Of a stretch of DNA of 12,327 nucleotides, positions 5,966 to 12,327 are shown piece by piece. This DNA is from Paracoccaceae bacterium (lineage in GTDB: Bacteria; Pseudomonadota; Alphaproteobacteria; Rhodobacterales; Rhodobacteraceae), in contig JABSSB010000035.1 in the NCBI GenBank assembly GCA_013214715.1, positions 1 through 12,327 of the forward strand. Direction: 5' to 3'. Within the stretch, counting starts at the first letter, position 1. Each line of letters begins with the position of its first letter. Below the pieces are notes generated by a model. It was not told where the DNA came from and did no database searches. It saw only the letters and a program-made list of their open reading frames with translations. A program made the position numbers and the translations under genes.

Positions 5966-6861
5966 GCTGTGATCTCCAATCCAGCAGCGGCGCAGACCTT
6001 CAGGATGTGGTCATAGCCAAGTTTCGAATACTCATAGGGGGGCGCTTTGGCAGGGTCTTGCTCGGCCTCGACGACGATCCAGCCTGCGTAATTCTCGGCC
6101 GCCAGACGGTTCGCCACGGCCTGAAAATCGATGCAGCCATCGCCCGGAACGGTGAAAGCGCCCGCGATGATGGCCTCTAGAAAGCTGCGATCATTGGCCC
6201 GCATATCGGCCACCACATCGGGGCGGATATCCTTGAAATGCACGTGATGCGTCCGATGCGCCCAACGGTCGAGCGTGGCATTCACATCGCCACCCCCAAA
6301 CAGCAGATGCCCGGTGTCAAAGCACAGCTGAACTTCGGGCACGCTGAATTCCAGCAGCCAATTCACATCCTCTTCGCTTTCGATCACCGTGCCCATGTGA
6401 TGGTGATAGGCCATGGGCATGCCCAGATCGGTCATCCATTTGGCAAGCTCGGACAGGTTCTCCGCATAGGTCTTCATCTCGTTGCGCGACAGGGTTGGGC
6501 GGTGATTGACAGGCTTGCCCGGCGTGGACTGGATCGTGTTCGAACATTCGGCATAAACAATGCAGGGCGCGTCCAGCGCGATGAATTGCTCGACCTGCTG
6601 GCGCACGGCCTCGCGTTCGGTGGCCACATCATTGACCAGCAGATTTCCCGAACACCATCCCCCACAAAGCGCGATATCAGCGGCCTCAAGGTAAGCGCGC
6701 AGCCCCTCGGTATCATGTGGCATCCGCTGGCCGCGTTCGACGCCGGTATAGCCGATCTCGCGCCCTTCGCGCAGGGCTTGCTCCATCGTGTAGGCAGCGG
6801 TGAGGTCGGGCAGATCATCATTCTGCCAGGCGATGGGAGAGATCCCGATTTTTACACTCAT
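5962..6861 (-). CDS. iolE: Myo-inosose-2 dehydratase
   Basis: The 299-residue TIM-barrel enzyme (EC 4.2.1.44) dehydrates 2-keto-myo-inositol to 3D-trihydroxy-cyclohexane-1,2-dione in cytoplasmic inositol breakdown. The sequence shows IolE landmarks throughout: VKIGISPIAWQNDDLP (3-18), LCGGWCSGNLL (65-75), AYHHHMGTVIES (151-162), FDTGHLLFGGGD (181-192), HHVHFKDIR (205-213), FTVPGDGCIDF (236-246) and VVEAEQDP (263-270). The HHHMG, FDTGH, HVHFKD and VEAE motifs supply the likely divalent-metal and acid/base residues of this xylose isomerase-like fold. Length matches the family. ATG 6861 has AAGGA about 9 nt upstream. The rhizopine gene product MocC is a homologue of this family, so a substrate variant is possible, but the match to plain IolE is strong. 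It is 12 bp after the dioxygenase gene and overlaps the dehydrogenase gene by 4 bp. Confidence 0.95.
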   Translation of the reverse strand: MSVKIGISPIAWQNDDLPDLTAAYTMEQALREGREIGYTGVERGQRMPHDTEGLRAYLEAADIALCGGWCSGNLLVNDVATEREAVRQQVEQFIALDAPCIVYAECSNTIQSTPGKPVNHRPTLSRNEMKTYAENLSELAKWMTDLGMPMAYHHHMGTVIESEEDVNWLLEFSVPEVQLCFDTGHLLFGGGDVNATLDRWAHRTHHVHFKDIRPDVVADMRANDRSFLEAIIAGAFTVPGDGCIDFQAVANRLAAENYAGWIVVEAEQDPAKAPPYEYSKLGYDHILKVCAAAGLEITA

Positions 6862-6873
6862 GGCGGTGCGTCC

Positions 6874-8004
6874 TTAGGGCCTGCGGCGCGTGTCCTGCGC
6901 AGTCAGGGCGGTGGTAAACTTGTCTTGGCTCCAACGCTCGGCCAAGGCCCGGCGCATCAGCCCGGCCTGGCTTTCGGGGGCCAGCCCATCCACGGGCGGG
7001 TCGGTGTCGAGATTGGTGGGAAAGGCATAGCCCTCGGCACAGGCGGCGATGGCGGCCTCGGCCTCCGCGCGCGGCATCTGCGCGGCCAGCAAAGCAGGGT
7101 AAAGCGCGCGGGCCATCGCCATGCGATCCACGCTTTCCATCGCGCGCCCCATGCAAGACGACACCTGCAACAGGTTCGCCATGCGGTGAATATCTTCAGT
7201 GCGGTTTTCGCCAGCGGCGTGAAACAGCGCGGGGTTGAAGAACACGGCATCACCTTTTGCGAGCGGCAGCTGGATGTGATGCGCGTCGAAATGCGCGCGG
7301 AAGTCTTCGCGTGTGAAGGCGACATAGCCTGCGCGATACAGCTGCGAAAACGGCAAGAGCTTGGTCGGCCCGCTCTCAACCGGCATGTCGCAATGCGCGA
7401 CCGCGCCCTGCAACGTCATCAAAGGCGACAGATCATGGATATGGGCCGGGAATGTTTCGGCCTGTTCGCGTGTCATGAAGCCCAGATGATAATCGCGATG
7501 TGCCTGCTGCGCCTGCCCGCCGGGGCGGACGAGGTTGATCTGAGCCGTCATCTGATAGGCCGGGCCCAGCCATGCCTCGCACACCGCCGCAATCGCCGGG
7601 TTGCCAAAATAGCCGGCAAAGACATCCGGCGCGCGCAGGCAAAGCTTCTGCAGCGCGTTCCAGATGCGGTCATTCGCACCTGCCGCCGCAAAATGATCCG
7701 CGCCGCCCTGATCGCGCTCATCTTCGATGATCTGCAGGAAAATCCCCGTGGCCGCATCAATCGGGGCGGTGTCGGCATAGGCGCCCTTCAACGCCATGAC
7801 ACCGGGCCCATCGCGCAGCACCCAGGCCCATTCCGCCATCACAGCCGCGCGGTCGCGCGCCAGCACATCTCCCAGCGCGGCCATGTCATAGATCGGCACG
7901 TTTTTCTCAATCGCGGCGGCAAAGCGCAGATCATCCGCCTGCGTGCGCGCGGTCAGCGCCACAAATTCTGCCAACTGGCAGTCTTCTGCTTTCAGGTAGC
8001 CCAT
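6874..8004 (-). CDS. Phytanoyl-CoA dioxygenase (PhyH) family Fe(II)/2-oxoglutarate oxygenase
   Basis: The 376-residue protein fits the PhyH family of non-haem iron oxygenases. The iron triad is visible as H169xD171 in AHRDYHLGF and His262 in NPALFHAAGENRT. Arg268 or Arg274 just downstream (ENRT...IHRMANLLQVS) is positioned for 2-oxoglutarate. ITAQINLVRPGGQAQQ-type sequence precedes the HxD, as usual (here MTAQINLVRPGGQ, 152-164). The first ~110 residues and last ~90 residues are less characteristic. Such enzymes hydroxylate or O/N-dealkylate small substrates. Only 11-12 bp separate it from iolB and iolE, so it is an integral operon gene and its substrate is probably an inositol-related molecule. 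No standard step of myo-inositol breakdown needs such an enzyme. ATG 8004 has GAGGG about 10 nt upstream. Confidence 0.88.
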   Translation of the reverse strand: MGYLKAEDCQLAEFVALTARTQADDLRFAAAIEKNVPIYDMAALGDVLARDRAAVMAEWAWVLRDGPGVMALKGAYADTAPIDAATGIFLQIIEDERDQGGADHFAAAGANDRIWNALQKLCLRAPDVFAGYFGNPAIAAVCEAWLGPAYQMTAQINLVRPGGQAQQAHRDYHLGFMTREQAETFPAHIHDLSPLMTLQGAVAHCDMPVESGPTKLLPFSQLYRAGYVAFTREDFRAHFDAHHIQLPLAKGDAVFFNPALFHAAGENRTEDIHRMANLLQVSSCMGRAMESVDRMAMARALYPALLAAQMPRAEAEAAIAACAEGYAFPTNLDTDPPVDGLAPESQAGLMRRALAERWSQDKFTTALTAQDTRRRP

Positions 8005-8015
8005 GATCCAAGCCC

Positions 8016-8825
8016 TCAGCCGCTGTCGCGTTCAAAGATCCAGTTGTGGTCGGGATGGTTTTCAAACCGCCATTTACGCAGCGGCCCGGCCATCACGTTG
8101 AGGTAATACATTTCATACCCCCAAGGCACGCCGCAGGGGTGATGCCCGCGCGGCACAAGAACCACGTCATGGTTCTGGACCGTCATGGTTTCGTCCAGCG
8201 TGCCATCTTCGGTAAAGACACGTTGATGCCCATAGCCCTGCGCCGGGTTCAGCCGGTGGTAATAGGTCTCTTCCAGATAGGTCATGCGGGGAAAATCATC
8301 CTCGTCATGACGATGCGGCGGGTAAGAGGACCAATGGCCCGACGGCGTGAACACCTCGGTCACCAGAAGCGATCCGGCCACATCGCGATCTTCCATCGCG
8401 ATCACGTTGATATGGCGGGTGTTGCCACCTGTGCCGCGCGTCTCGGTCTGGATGCCCGCCGGGCCGATCACCTGCACCCCATGCGTGCCCTTGCCGGGGG
8501 CCGTGCAGACAGCCAGCGTGCAGTCCGTAGTCGCCCGCGCCTGCCAGTCGCTGTGATCAGGCACATAAACCGCCGCCGGAGGGGTTTTTTCAAACACATC
8601 CATCCGCTGCCCCATCTCGCCCAGCGTGACACCGCCTGCCGTGATTTCCGCCTTGCCTTCTACAAGGACCAGAATGACCTCGGTCTCTCCGGTGGGCTCG
8701 GTCACGGCTTCCCCCGCCGCAAGGCGGTAGAGGCCAAAGCCGACATAGGACCAGCCCGCAGATTGGGGCGTGATCGCATGGATCTTGCCCCGCTCTGCCG
8801 TGGGCCGAATGCGCAGATGGCTCAT
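8016..8825 (-). CDS. iolB: 5-deoxy-glucuronate isomerase
   Basis: The 269-residue enzyme (EC 5.3.1.30) converts 5-deoxy-D-glucuronate to 2-deoxy-5-keto-D-gluconate (DKG) in the inositol pathway, after the IolD hydrolase and before IolC kinase. It is a bicupin. The C-terminal cupin metal site is visible as PPHRHDEDD (169-177; His171, His173), LEETYYHR (184-191; Glu186) and LVPRGHHPCGVPWGY (223-237; His228). Other family landmarks are GETEVILVLVEGKAEI (46-61) in the N-terminal cupin and the C-terminal WIFERDSG. The length matches the family. ATG 8825 overlaps the ATPase stop (ATGA) and is preceded by a GGGGGG purine tract about 6 nt upstream. Confidence 0.96.
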   Translation of the reverse strand: MSHLRIRPTAERGKIHAITPQSAGWSYVGFGLYRLAAGEAVTEPTGETEVILVLVEGKAEITAGGVTLGEMGQRMDVFEKTPPAAVYVPDHSDWQARATTDCTLAVCTAPGKGTHGVQVIGPAGIQTETRGTGGNTRHINVIAMEDRDVAGSLLVTEVFTPSGHWSSYPPHRHDEDDFPRMTYLEETYYHRLNPAQGYGHQRVFTEDGTLDETMTVQNHDVVLVPRGHHPCGVPWGYEMYYLNVMAGPLRKWRFENHPDHNWIFERDSG

Positions 8826-9616
8826 ACGGTGCCCCCCAGCGCATCGTCGAGCGTGGCCAGTTCCTGACCACCGGCCATCATGTCCTGCAACTCATCAGGC
8901 GTGATTTGCCCGCGCTGCGCCGTGCCCAACGTCTGACCCCGGTTCAGCACCGTGAACCGATCCCCCACCGCCAAAGCGTGGCGCACGTTATGGGTGATGA
9001 ACACCACCGCCACGCCCTGCTTGCGCACCTTGTCGATGGTTGCCAAGACGTTTGAGGTCTGCCGCACCCCAAGGGCCGAGGTCGGTTCATCCAAAATCAG
9101 CACCTTGGCGCCGAAATAGACCGCGCGCGAGATTGCCACCGTCTGCCGTTCGCCGCCCGACAGCGTGCCGACCGCCTGATCGGGTCCGCGCAGGTTGATG
9201 CCCATCTTGCGCATCTCCTGCATGGTCACTGTGTCGGCCTTGTCCTTGTCGAGGAAGGGGATGCCAAAGCGTTTCTTCACCGGCTCATTGCCCATGAAGA
9301 AATTGCGGCTGACCGACATCAAAGGGATCATCGCGAGATGCTGATGCACCGTGGCAATCCCGGCCTCCATCGCGTCGCGGGGAGCGTCGAAATTCATCGG
9401 CGTGCCGTCAAAGACGATCTCGCCCTTGGTGGGTTTGTGCACGCCCGACATCGTCTTGATAAAGGTCGATTTGCCCGCGCCATTATCGCCCAGCAGGCAA
9501 TGGCATTCGCCCGGATACACATCGATCGACACCCCGGCCAGCGCGATCACCGCGCCGAAATGCTTTTCGATGTTCTTCATCTGGATGATGGGCGCGTGTT
9601 CTGTTCGCGAGTTCAT
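8822..9616 (-). CDS. iatA: Sugar (inositol-type) ABC transporter, single-domain ATP-binding protein
   Basis: The 264-residue cytoplasmic ATPase energises uptake through the adjacent permease. Walker A is GDNGAGKST (43-51), the Q-loop is VHQHL with Gln92, the ABC signature is LSGGERQ (152-158), Walker B is VLILDEPTSALG (172-183), and the H-loop His is His209 in FITHN. The motif set and the SVSRNFFMGNEP segment are typical of CUT2 sugar importers. Unlike RbsA or XylG (about 500 residues, two ABC domains), it has only one domain, as in FrcA-type systems, so the transporter probably uses a homodimer. The gene name is inferred from the inositol context. One base separates it from the permease stop, and it overlaps iolB by 4 bp, which ties transport and catabolism together. 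Confidence 0.92.
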   Translation of the reverse strand: MNSRTEHAPIIQMKNIEKHFGAVIALAGVSIDVYPGECHCLLGDNGAGKSTFIKTMSGVHKPTKGEIVFDGTPMNFDAPRDAMEAGIATVHQHLAMIPLMSVSRNFFMGNEPVKKRFGIPFLDKDKADTVTMQEMRKMGINLRGPDQAVGTLSGGERQTVAISRAVYFGAKVLILDEPTSALGVRQTSNVLATIDKVRKQGVAVVFITHNVRHALAVGDRFTVLNRGQTLGTAQRGQITPDELQDMMAGGQELATLDDALGGTV

Positions 9617-9617
9617 G

Positions 9618-10745
9618 TCACCGCTCCCCCGTGATCATGCGACGAATATAGGTGTTCAGGATCACAGCCCCAAGCAGGATGACACCGAGGAACACCCGGA
9701 ACAGGGAGCTTTCGACGCCCGCAAAGAACAGCCCCTGCTGAACCACGCCAAAGATCAGCGCGCCCAAGGCCGCCCCGATGACCGACCCATAGCCGCCCGT
9801 CAAAAGCGCGCCGCCGATCACCACGGCGATGATTGCCTCAAACTCTTTCAGCAGGCCCCGATCTGCCCCGGCCGATCCGAACTCCATCACCTGACAGGTG
9901 GCGAAGACCGTCGCGCAGAAGGCGGTGAACATGAACATCAGCACCTTCACGCGATTCACTGGCACGCCCGAATTCCGTGCGGCTTCGGCATCGCCACCCG
10001 CGGCAAAGATCCAGTTGCCGAACCGCGTGCGCGTCAAAAGCAGATGGCCGAAAATCACCAGGCCGATGGCCCAGACGATCAGCATCGGGATGCCGTCTAC
10101 CACCGGCTGGCCCTGCCGCGTGCCGCGTTCGAACACGTCGATCACACCCATATCGCCCAGCCATTGGAACAGGCCCTGGCCGATCTTGCCGCCGAAAATC
10201 GGTGCGAGCCAATCGCCTTCCGCGGCGTCTGCGATGCCGCCAATGATGGTTTTCCGCTCCAGCTTTTGCGGGAAATAGATCGTGAAGCCACGCAGGATGA
10301 ACAGGAAGGCCAGCGTCACGATGAAGCTCGGCAGGCCCGTGCGGATCACGATGAACCCGTTCAGCGCGCCGATTGAGCAGCACATGATGAATGTCACGAT
10401 GATCGCCATCCAGGTCGGCCAACCCAGCGTGACGGAAAAGATTGCAATCGCCATGCCCGCAAAGCCGATCATCGATCCGACGGACAGGTCAAATTCGCCC
10501 GCGATCATCAGCAGGCAGGCGCCCACGGCGATAATCATGAACTGGGCCGATACGACCGACCAGTTCATCACGCCCTGCGCGTTGAACATCCCGCTGTCAA
10601 AGGCAAAGAGCAGGAAGAAGGTAAAAACCGCAACCGTGCCCACCATGCCGCCCAGTTCGGGCCGGATCAGCGCTTGACGCAGGGGTGAGATATCCTTGAT
10701 CCGCTCATCCGCAGGGGGTGGCGGAGTCTGCGTGGCGTCAGACAT
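9618..10745 (-). CDS. iatP: Sugar (inositol-type) ABC transporter permease, CUT2 family
   Basis: The 375-residue inner-membrane protein has about ten hydrophobic helices and the BPD_transp_2 hallmarks. These are GEFDLSVGSMIGFAG (helix with the conserved DLSVG), GLPSFIVTLAFLFILRG, AAGGDAEAARNSGVPVNRVK (the ATPase-contacting loop) and IAVVIGGALLTGGYGSVIGA near the C-terminus. A 30-residue proline-rich cytoplasmic N-terminus precedes helix 1. An extended periplasmic section of about 60 residues (KLERKTI to VDGIPM) makes it longer than RbsC and similar to fructose-type FrcC. ATG 10745 has GAAGGAG about 8 nt upstream. It lies 64 bp after the binding protein gene, across a hairpin, and 1 bp before the ATPase gene. 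Confidence 0.93.
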   Translation of the reverse strand: MSDATQTPPPPADERIKDISPLRQALIRPELGGMVGTVAVFTFFLLFAFDSGMFNAQGVMNWSVVSAQFMIIAVGACLLMIAGEFDLSVGSMIGFAGMAIAIFSVTLGWPTWMAIIVTFIMCCSIGALNGFIVIRTGLPSFIVTLAFLFILRGFTIYFPQKLERKTIIGGIADAAEGDWLAPIFGGKIGQGLFQWLGDMGVIDVFERGTRQGQPVVDGIPMLIVWAIGLVIFGHLLLTRTRFGNWIFAAGGDAEAARNSGVPVNRVKVLMFMFTAFCATVFATCQVMEFGSAGADRGLLKEFEAIIAVVIGGALLTGGYGSVIGAALGALIFGVVQQGLFFAGVESSLFRVFLGVILLGAVILNTYIRRMITGER

Positions 10746-10777
10746 GACGGCACTCCTTCAGACTGTCAGAAAAGGGT

Positions 10778-10800
10778 GGGGCGGCAAAATGCGCCGCCCC
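10778..10800 (-). terminator. Intercistronic hairpin between binding-protein and permease genes (attenuator or mRNA-stabilising stem)
   Basis: GGGGCGGC (10778-10785) and GCCGCCCC (10793-10800) form a perfect 8-bp GC stem with a 7-nt loop. On the minus strand the stem is followed by ACCCTTTTC, a short T-run. Such stems after binding-protein genes often cause partial termination or protect the upstream mRNA, giving excess binding protein over membrane parts. Confidence 0.6.
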
Positions 10801-10809
10801 GTTTGGGGA

Positions 10810-11757
10810 TCAGCGGTATTCGCCCGCGAATTCCTCAACTTTTTCTAGGCCATCGGCGGTCACGAAGCCGGGCCCCGAGTTGATGTTGTTGCCCGGCAGC
10901 ACACCATAGCGGTGGTAATTCGCCATCACCACAACTGGCAGATAGGCCTGCAGGAAGGGCTGCTGGTCGATGCCCCAGTTGATCACGCCATCCTTGATGC
11001 CCTGCACGATGTTCTCGCCCAGATCGAAGGTGCCGAAATAGATGTCTCCGGCCATGCCGTTGTCATCCAGCGCCAGCAGCGTCGGGTCTGCCGATGTCGG
11101 GCCCAGCGTCAGGATCGCGTCGGTTTCGGGATTGGCCGACAGATAGGCCAGCACCTTGTTCTTGATCTCGGCCGGGTCCTGCCCGCTATCGATCATCTGG
11201 TTGGCCAGATCCACGCCCAGACCATCGGCAAAGCCCTGGCAGCGCTCGGTCGACGAGGGGGACGAGATATAGTGGTTCACGCACAGGAACGATCCCACGC
11301 CATCGCCCTTGGCCCGCAGACCAGCCGCGTAGCCTGCGTCATATTCGGGCTGGCCGACATACATCAGCGCACCCACTGCGCGGGCCTGATCCGGCGTGCC
11401 GGAATTCATGATGATCACGTCGATGCCGGCATCCACCGCCGCGCGGATCGGGCCGGACAGGACATCCGGGTCCGACAGGGTGGTGATGATGCCATTGGGG
11501 CCTGCTGCGGCCGCCTGTTCGATGATGCGCGCCATATCGGCCAGATCGCCCGTGGGCGGGTTGCGATATTCAACGCTTACGCCCATCTGATCGCCCGCCA
11601 GCGCGATGCCGTTCTTGATCGTGTTCCACCAGCTGTCGCTGTCCGGCGCATGGCTGACCAGCACATAGCTCAGAGTTTCATGTCCATCCGCATAGGCCGA
11701 CATAGGCGCGGCCACCAGCGCTGCGCCCAGCGCGGCCGATTTCAGCATTGTTTTCAT
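10810..11757 (-). CDS. ibpA: Periplasmic sugar (inositol-type) ABC transporter substrate-binding protein
   Basis: The 315-residue protein has a Sec signal peptide: a KTMLK charged start, an AALGAALVAAP hydrophobic core and an AYA|DG cleavage site after residue 23. The mature part is a periplasmic binding protein of the ribose/LacI-type fold (Peripla_BP_4). It starts LSYVLVSHAPDSDSWWNTIKNG, then PNGIITTLSDPDVL, DVIIMNSGT, MYVGQPEYDAGYAAG, and closes with FGTFDLGENIVQGIKDG and WGIDQQPFLQAYLPV. The last two are typical of CUT2 binding proteins. Inositol as ligand is inferred from the operon; the gene name is used in that sense. ATG 11757 has an excellent GGGAGGAC ribosome binding site. It is the first gene of the operon and lies across a 157-bp divergent region from the LacI-type gene. 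Confidence 0.93.
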   Translation of the reverse strand: MKTMLKSAALGAALVAAPMSAYADGHETLSYVLVSHAPDSDSWWNTIKNGIALAGDQMGVSVEYRNPPTGDLADMARIIEQAAAAGPNGIITTLSDPDVLSGPIRAAVDAGIDVIIMNSGTPDQARAVGALMYVGQPEYDAGYAAGLRAKGDGVGSFLCVNHYISSPSSTERCQGFADGLGVDLANQMIDSGQDPAEIKNKVLAYLSANPETDAILTLGPTSADPTLLALDDNGMAGDIYFGTFDLGENIVQGIKDGVINWGIDQQPFLQAYLPVVVMANYHRYGVLPGNNINSGPGFVTADGLEKVEEFAGEYR

Positions 11758-11771
11758 GTTGTCCTCCCAGA

Positions 11772-11783
11772 CAATCCGGATTG
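11772..11783. promoter_or_regulatory. 12-bp palindrome in the ibpA leader, candidate auxiliary operator
   Basis: CAATCCGGATTG is a perfect palindrome directly upstream of the ibpA ribosome binding site. It shares the CCGG centre and CAA/TTG flanks with the main operator. Its centre is 74 bp from that of the main site, close to seven helical turns. Confidence 0.4.
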
Positions 11784-11796
11784 ATGTCTCCCGTCG

Positions 11797-11810
11797 GGCG
11801 GATTCCCGCC
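11797..11810 (-). other. Small hairpin in the ibpA 5' leader
   Basis: GGCGG (11797-11801) and CCGCC (11806-11810) form a 5-bp stem with a 4-nt loop in the likely untranslated leader of ibpA mRNA. It may only stabilise the leader; no riboswitch fold is recognised. Confidence 0.3.
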
Positions 11811-11844
11811 TCGTGACGCATGGTAAGCACGAGTCTCACCGCAA

Positions 11845-11858
11845 TGCAACCGGTTGCA
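11845..11858. promoter_or_regulatory. LacI-family operator in the divergent ibpA / regulator region
   Basis: TGCAACCGGTTGCA is a perfect 14-bp palindrome with the central CG and TGnAAnCG-like half sites typical of LacI/GalR-family operators. It is the best candidate binding site for the adjacent regulator. On the minus strand it overlaps a weak -35-like TTGCAT with a TACCAT -10-like element 18 nt on, so binding could block the ibpA promoter and perhaps autoregulate the regulator gene. The promoter elements are tentative. Confidence 0.75.
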
Positions 11859-11914
11859 AAAAACGAATTCACTTTTGGAAGGGGCTGGCCTAAACCTGTC
11901 AGGCAGGAGGAACC

Positions 11915-12327
11915 ATGCGGGTCACTTTGAAAGATGTAGCGGAACGCGCAGGCGTGTCTCGCTCTGCGGTATCGCGGACATTCACCCAGGGCGCGTCGGT
12001 GTCGATCAAGACGCGGCGCAAGGTCGAAAAGGCCGCGCATGAGCTTGGATACAGCCCGAATGCGCTGGCGTCGTCCCTGACCACGGGGCGGACGAAACTG
12101 ATCGGGTTGATCTCGAACAACTTTCATAACCCACTGTTTCTTGAGGTGTTTGATCTCTTCACCCGGTTGCTGCAGGATCGCGGTTTGCGCCCGCTTCTGG
12201 TCAATCTCAGCAATGAAACCGACCCCGACGCCTCGATCCGGTTGCTACGGCAATATTCGGTTGATGGGGTGATTGTCGCCTCCTCGACGCTCTCGCCTGC
12301 CTTCTCCAAGGCCTTCCGCGACGCGGC
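11915..12327 (+). CDS. LacI-family transcriptional regulator, 3' partial (probable inositol operon repressor)
   Basis: The gene starts at ATG 11915 with a strong AGGAGGAA ribosome binding site and runs off the window after 137 codons. The N-terminal LacI helix-turn-helix is clear: TLKDVAERAGVSRSAVSRTF (residues 4-23), followed by the hinge helix region GYSPNALASSLTTGRTKLIGLI, where the usual 'LAR.L' reads LASSL. The start of the periplasmic-binding-protein-like effector domain follows (SNNFHNPLFLEVFDLFTRLLQ and YSVDGVIVASS). Divergence from ibpA and the palindromic operator between them argue that it represses the inositol operon and is released by an inositol pathway metabolite. The effector is unknown. 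Confidence 0.93.
   Translation, partial: MRVTLKDVAERAGVSRSAVSRTFTQGASVSIKTRRKVEKAAHELGYSPNALASSLTTGRTKLIGLISNNFHNPLFLEVFDLFTRLLQDRGLRPLLVNLSNETDPDASIRLLRQYSVDGVIVASSTLSPAFSKAFRDA

Noticed and set aside
6238..8106. Very long plus-strand reading frame of 622 codons opposite iolE and the dioxygenase gene
   Set aside because: It is antisense to two clearly recognisable genes and rich in His, Arg and Gly as expected from GC-rich complement strands. It has no domain and spans the boundary between genes.
9351..10376. Plus-strand 341-codon frame opposite the ABC ATPase and permease
   Set aside because: Its composition is typical of an antisense shadow, it has no recognisable motif, and it crosses the junction of two well-supported genes.
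10912..11784. Plus-strand 290-codon frame opposite the binding-protein gene
   Set aside because: It is a shadow of a gene with a signal peptide and a clear binding-protein fold. Its product is a His/Arg/Gln-rich string without domains.
11870..11900. Sigma-54-like GG...GC element upstream of the regulator
   Set aside because: The spacing and sequence do not fit the TGGCAC-N5-TTGC pattern well enough to call.
11758..11914. Riboswitch in the ibpA leader
   Set aside because: Only one small 5-bp hairpin and two palindromes are visible. No known riboswitch core is recognisable.
11678..12127. Minus-strand frame spanning the divergent control region and the LacI-type gene
   Set aside because: It runs across the operator, the start of the regulator and its helix-turn-helix, so it is not compatible with the supported genes.

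Overview
The window looks like a chromosomal segment of an alphaproteobacterium, most likely of the Rhodobacteraceae/Roseobacter group. The evidence is about 62% GC in typical coding stretches, strong G/C third-position codon use, tightly overlapping operons, and a myo-inositol gene set with a CUT2-type ABC transporter, as known from alphaproteobacteria. There are no RNA genes, CRISPR arrays, insertion sequences or integrases visible, and no gene-free stretch longer than 157 bp.

Left end (1-659): a 5'-truncated gene for a small Cys-rich protein runs in from outside the window. It is followed by the C-terminal part of a SYLF (Ysc84) lipid-binding domain protein whose N-terminal half is missing. 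The first ~360 bp has clearly lower GC (about 51%), so this looks like a junction between acquired and backbone DNA.

Left-centre (666-2327): a TetR/AefR-like repressor (minus) diverges from an AEC-family (auxin efflux carrier) permease gene (plus), which it may control.

Centre (2401-4774, plus): a three-gene translationally coupled unit. It encodes S-formylglutathione hydrolase (glutathione-dependent formaldehyde oxidation), a HAD-IA phosphatase of the YihX-like DxGN type, and an ornithine cyclodeaminase/mu-crystallin family protein that looks more like an imine reductase than a true cyclodeaminase.

Right half (4781-11757, minus; 11915-12327, plus): a seven-gene inositol operon, convergent with the previous unit. 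In transcription order it holds a periplasmic binding protein, a permease, a single-domain ATPase, IolB, a phytanoyl-CoA dioxygenase family Fe(II)/2-oxoglutarate oxygenase, IolE, and a 394-residue Gfo/Idh/MocA dehydrogenase. A divergent LacI-family regulator is cut by the window end. The 157-bp divergent region carries a perfect 14-bp LacI-type operator and a second 12-bp palindrome 74 bp away (about seven helical turns), suggesting repression with looping. The transporter imports an inositol, the dehydrogenase would oxidise it to an inosose, IolE dehydrates that, and IolB isomerises the later 5-deoxyglucuronate. IolD, IolC, IolA and a canonical IolG are not in the window.

The most unusual element is the dioxygenase embedded between iolB and iolE. 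It could broaden the pathway to modified inositols, for example by O-demethylation, in a manner analogous to rhizopine (moc) clusters. This is a hypothesis, not something the sequence proves.
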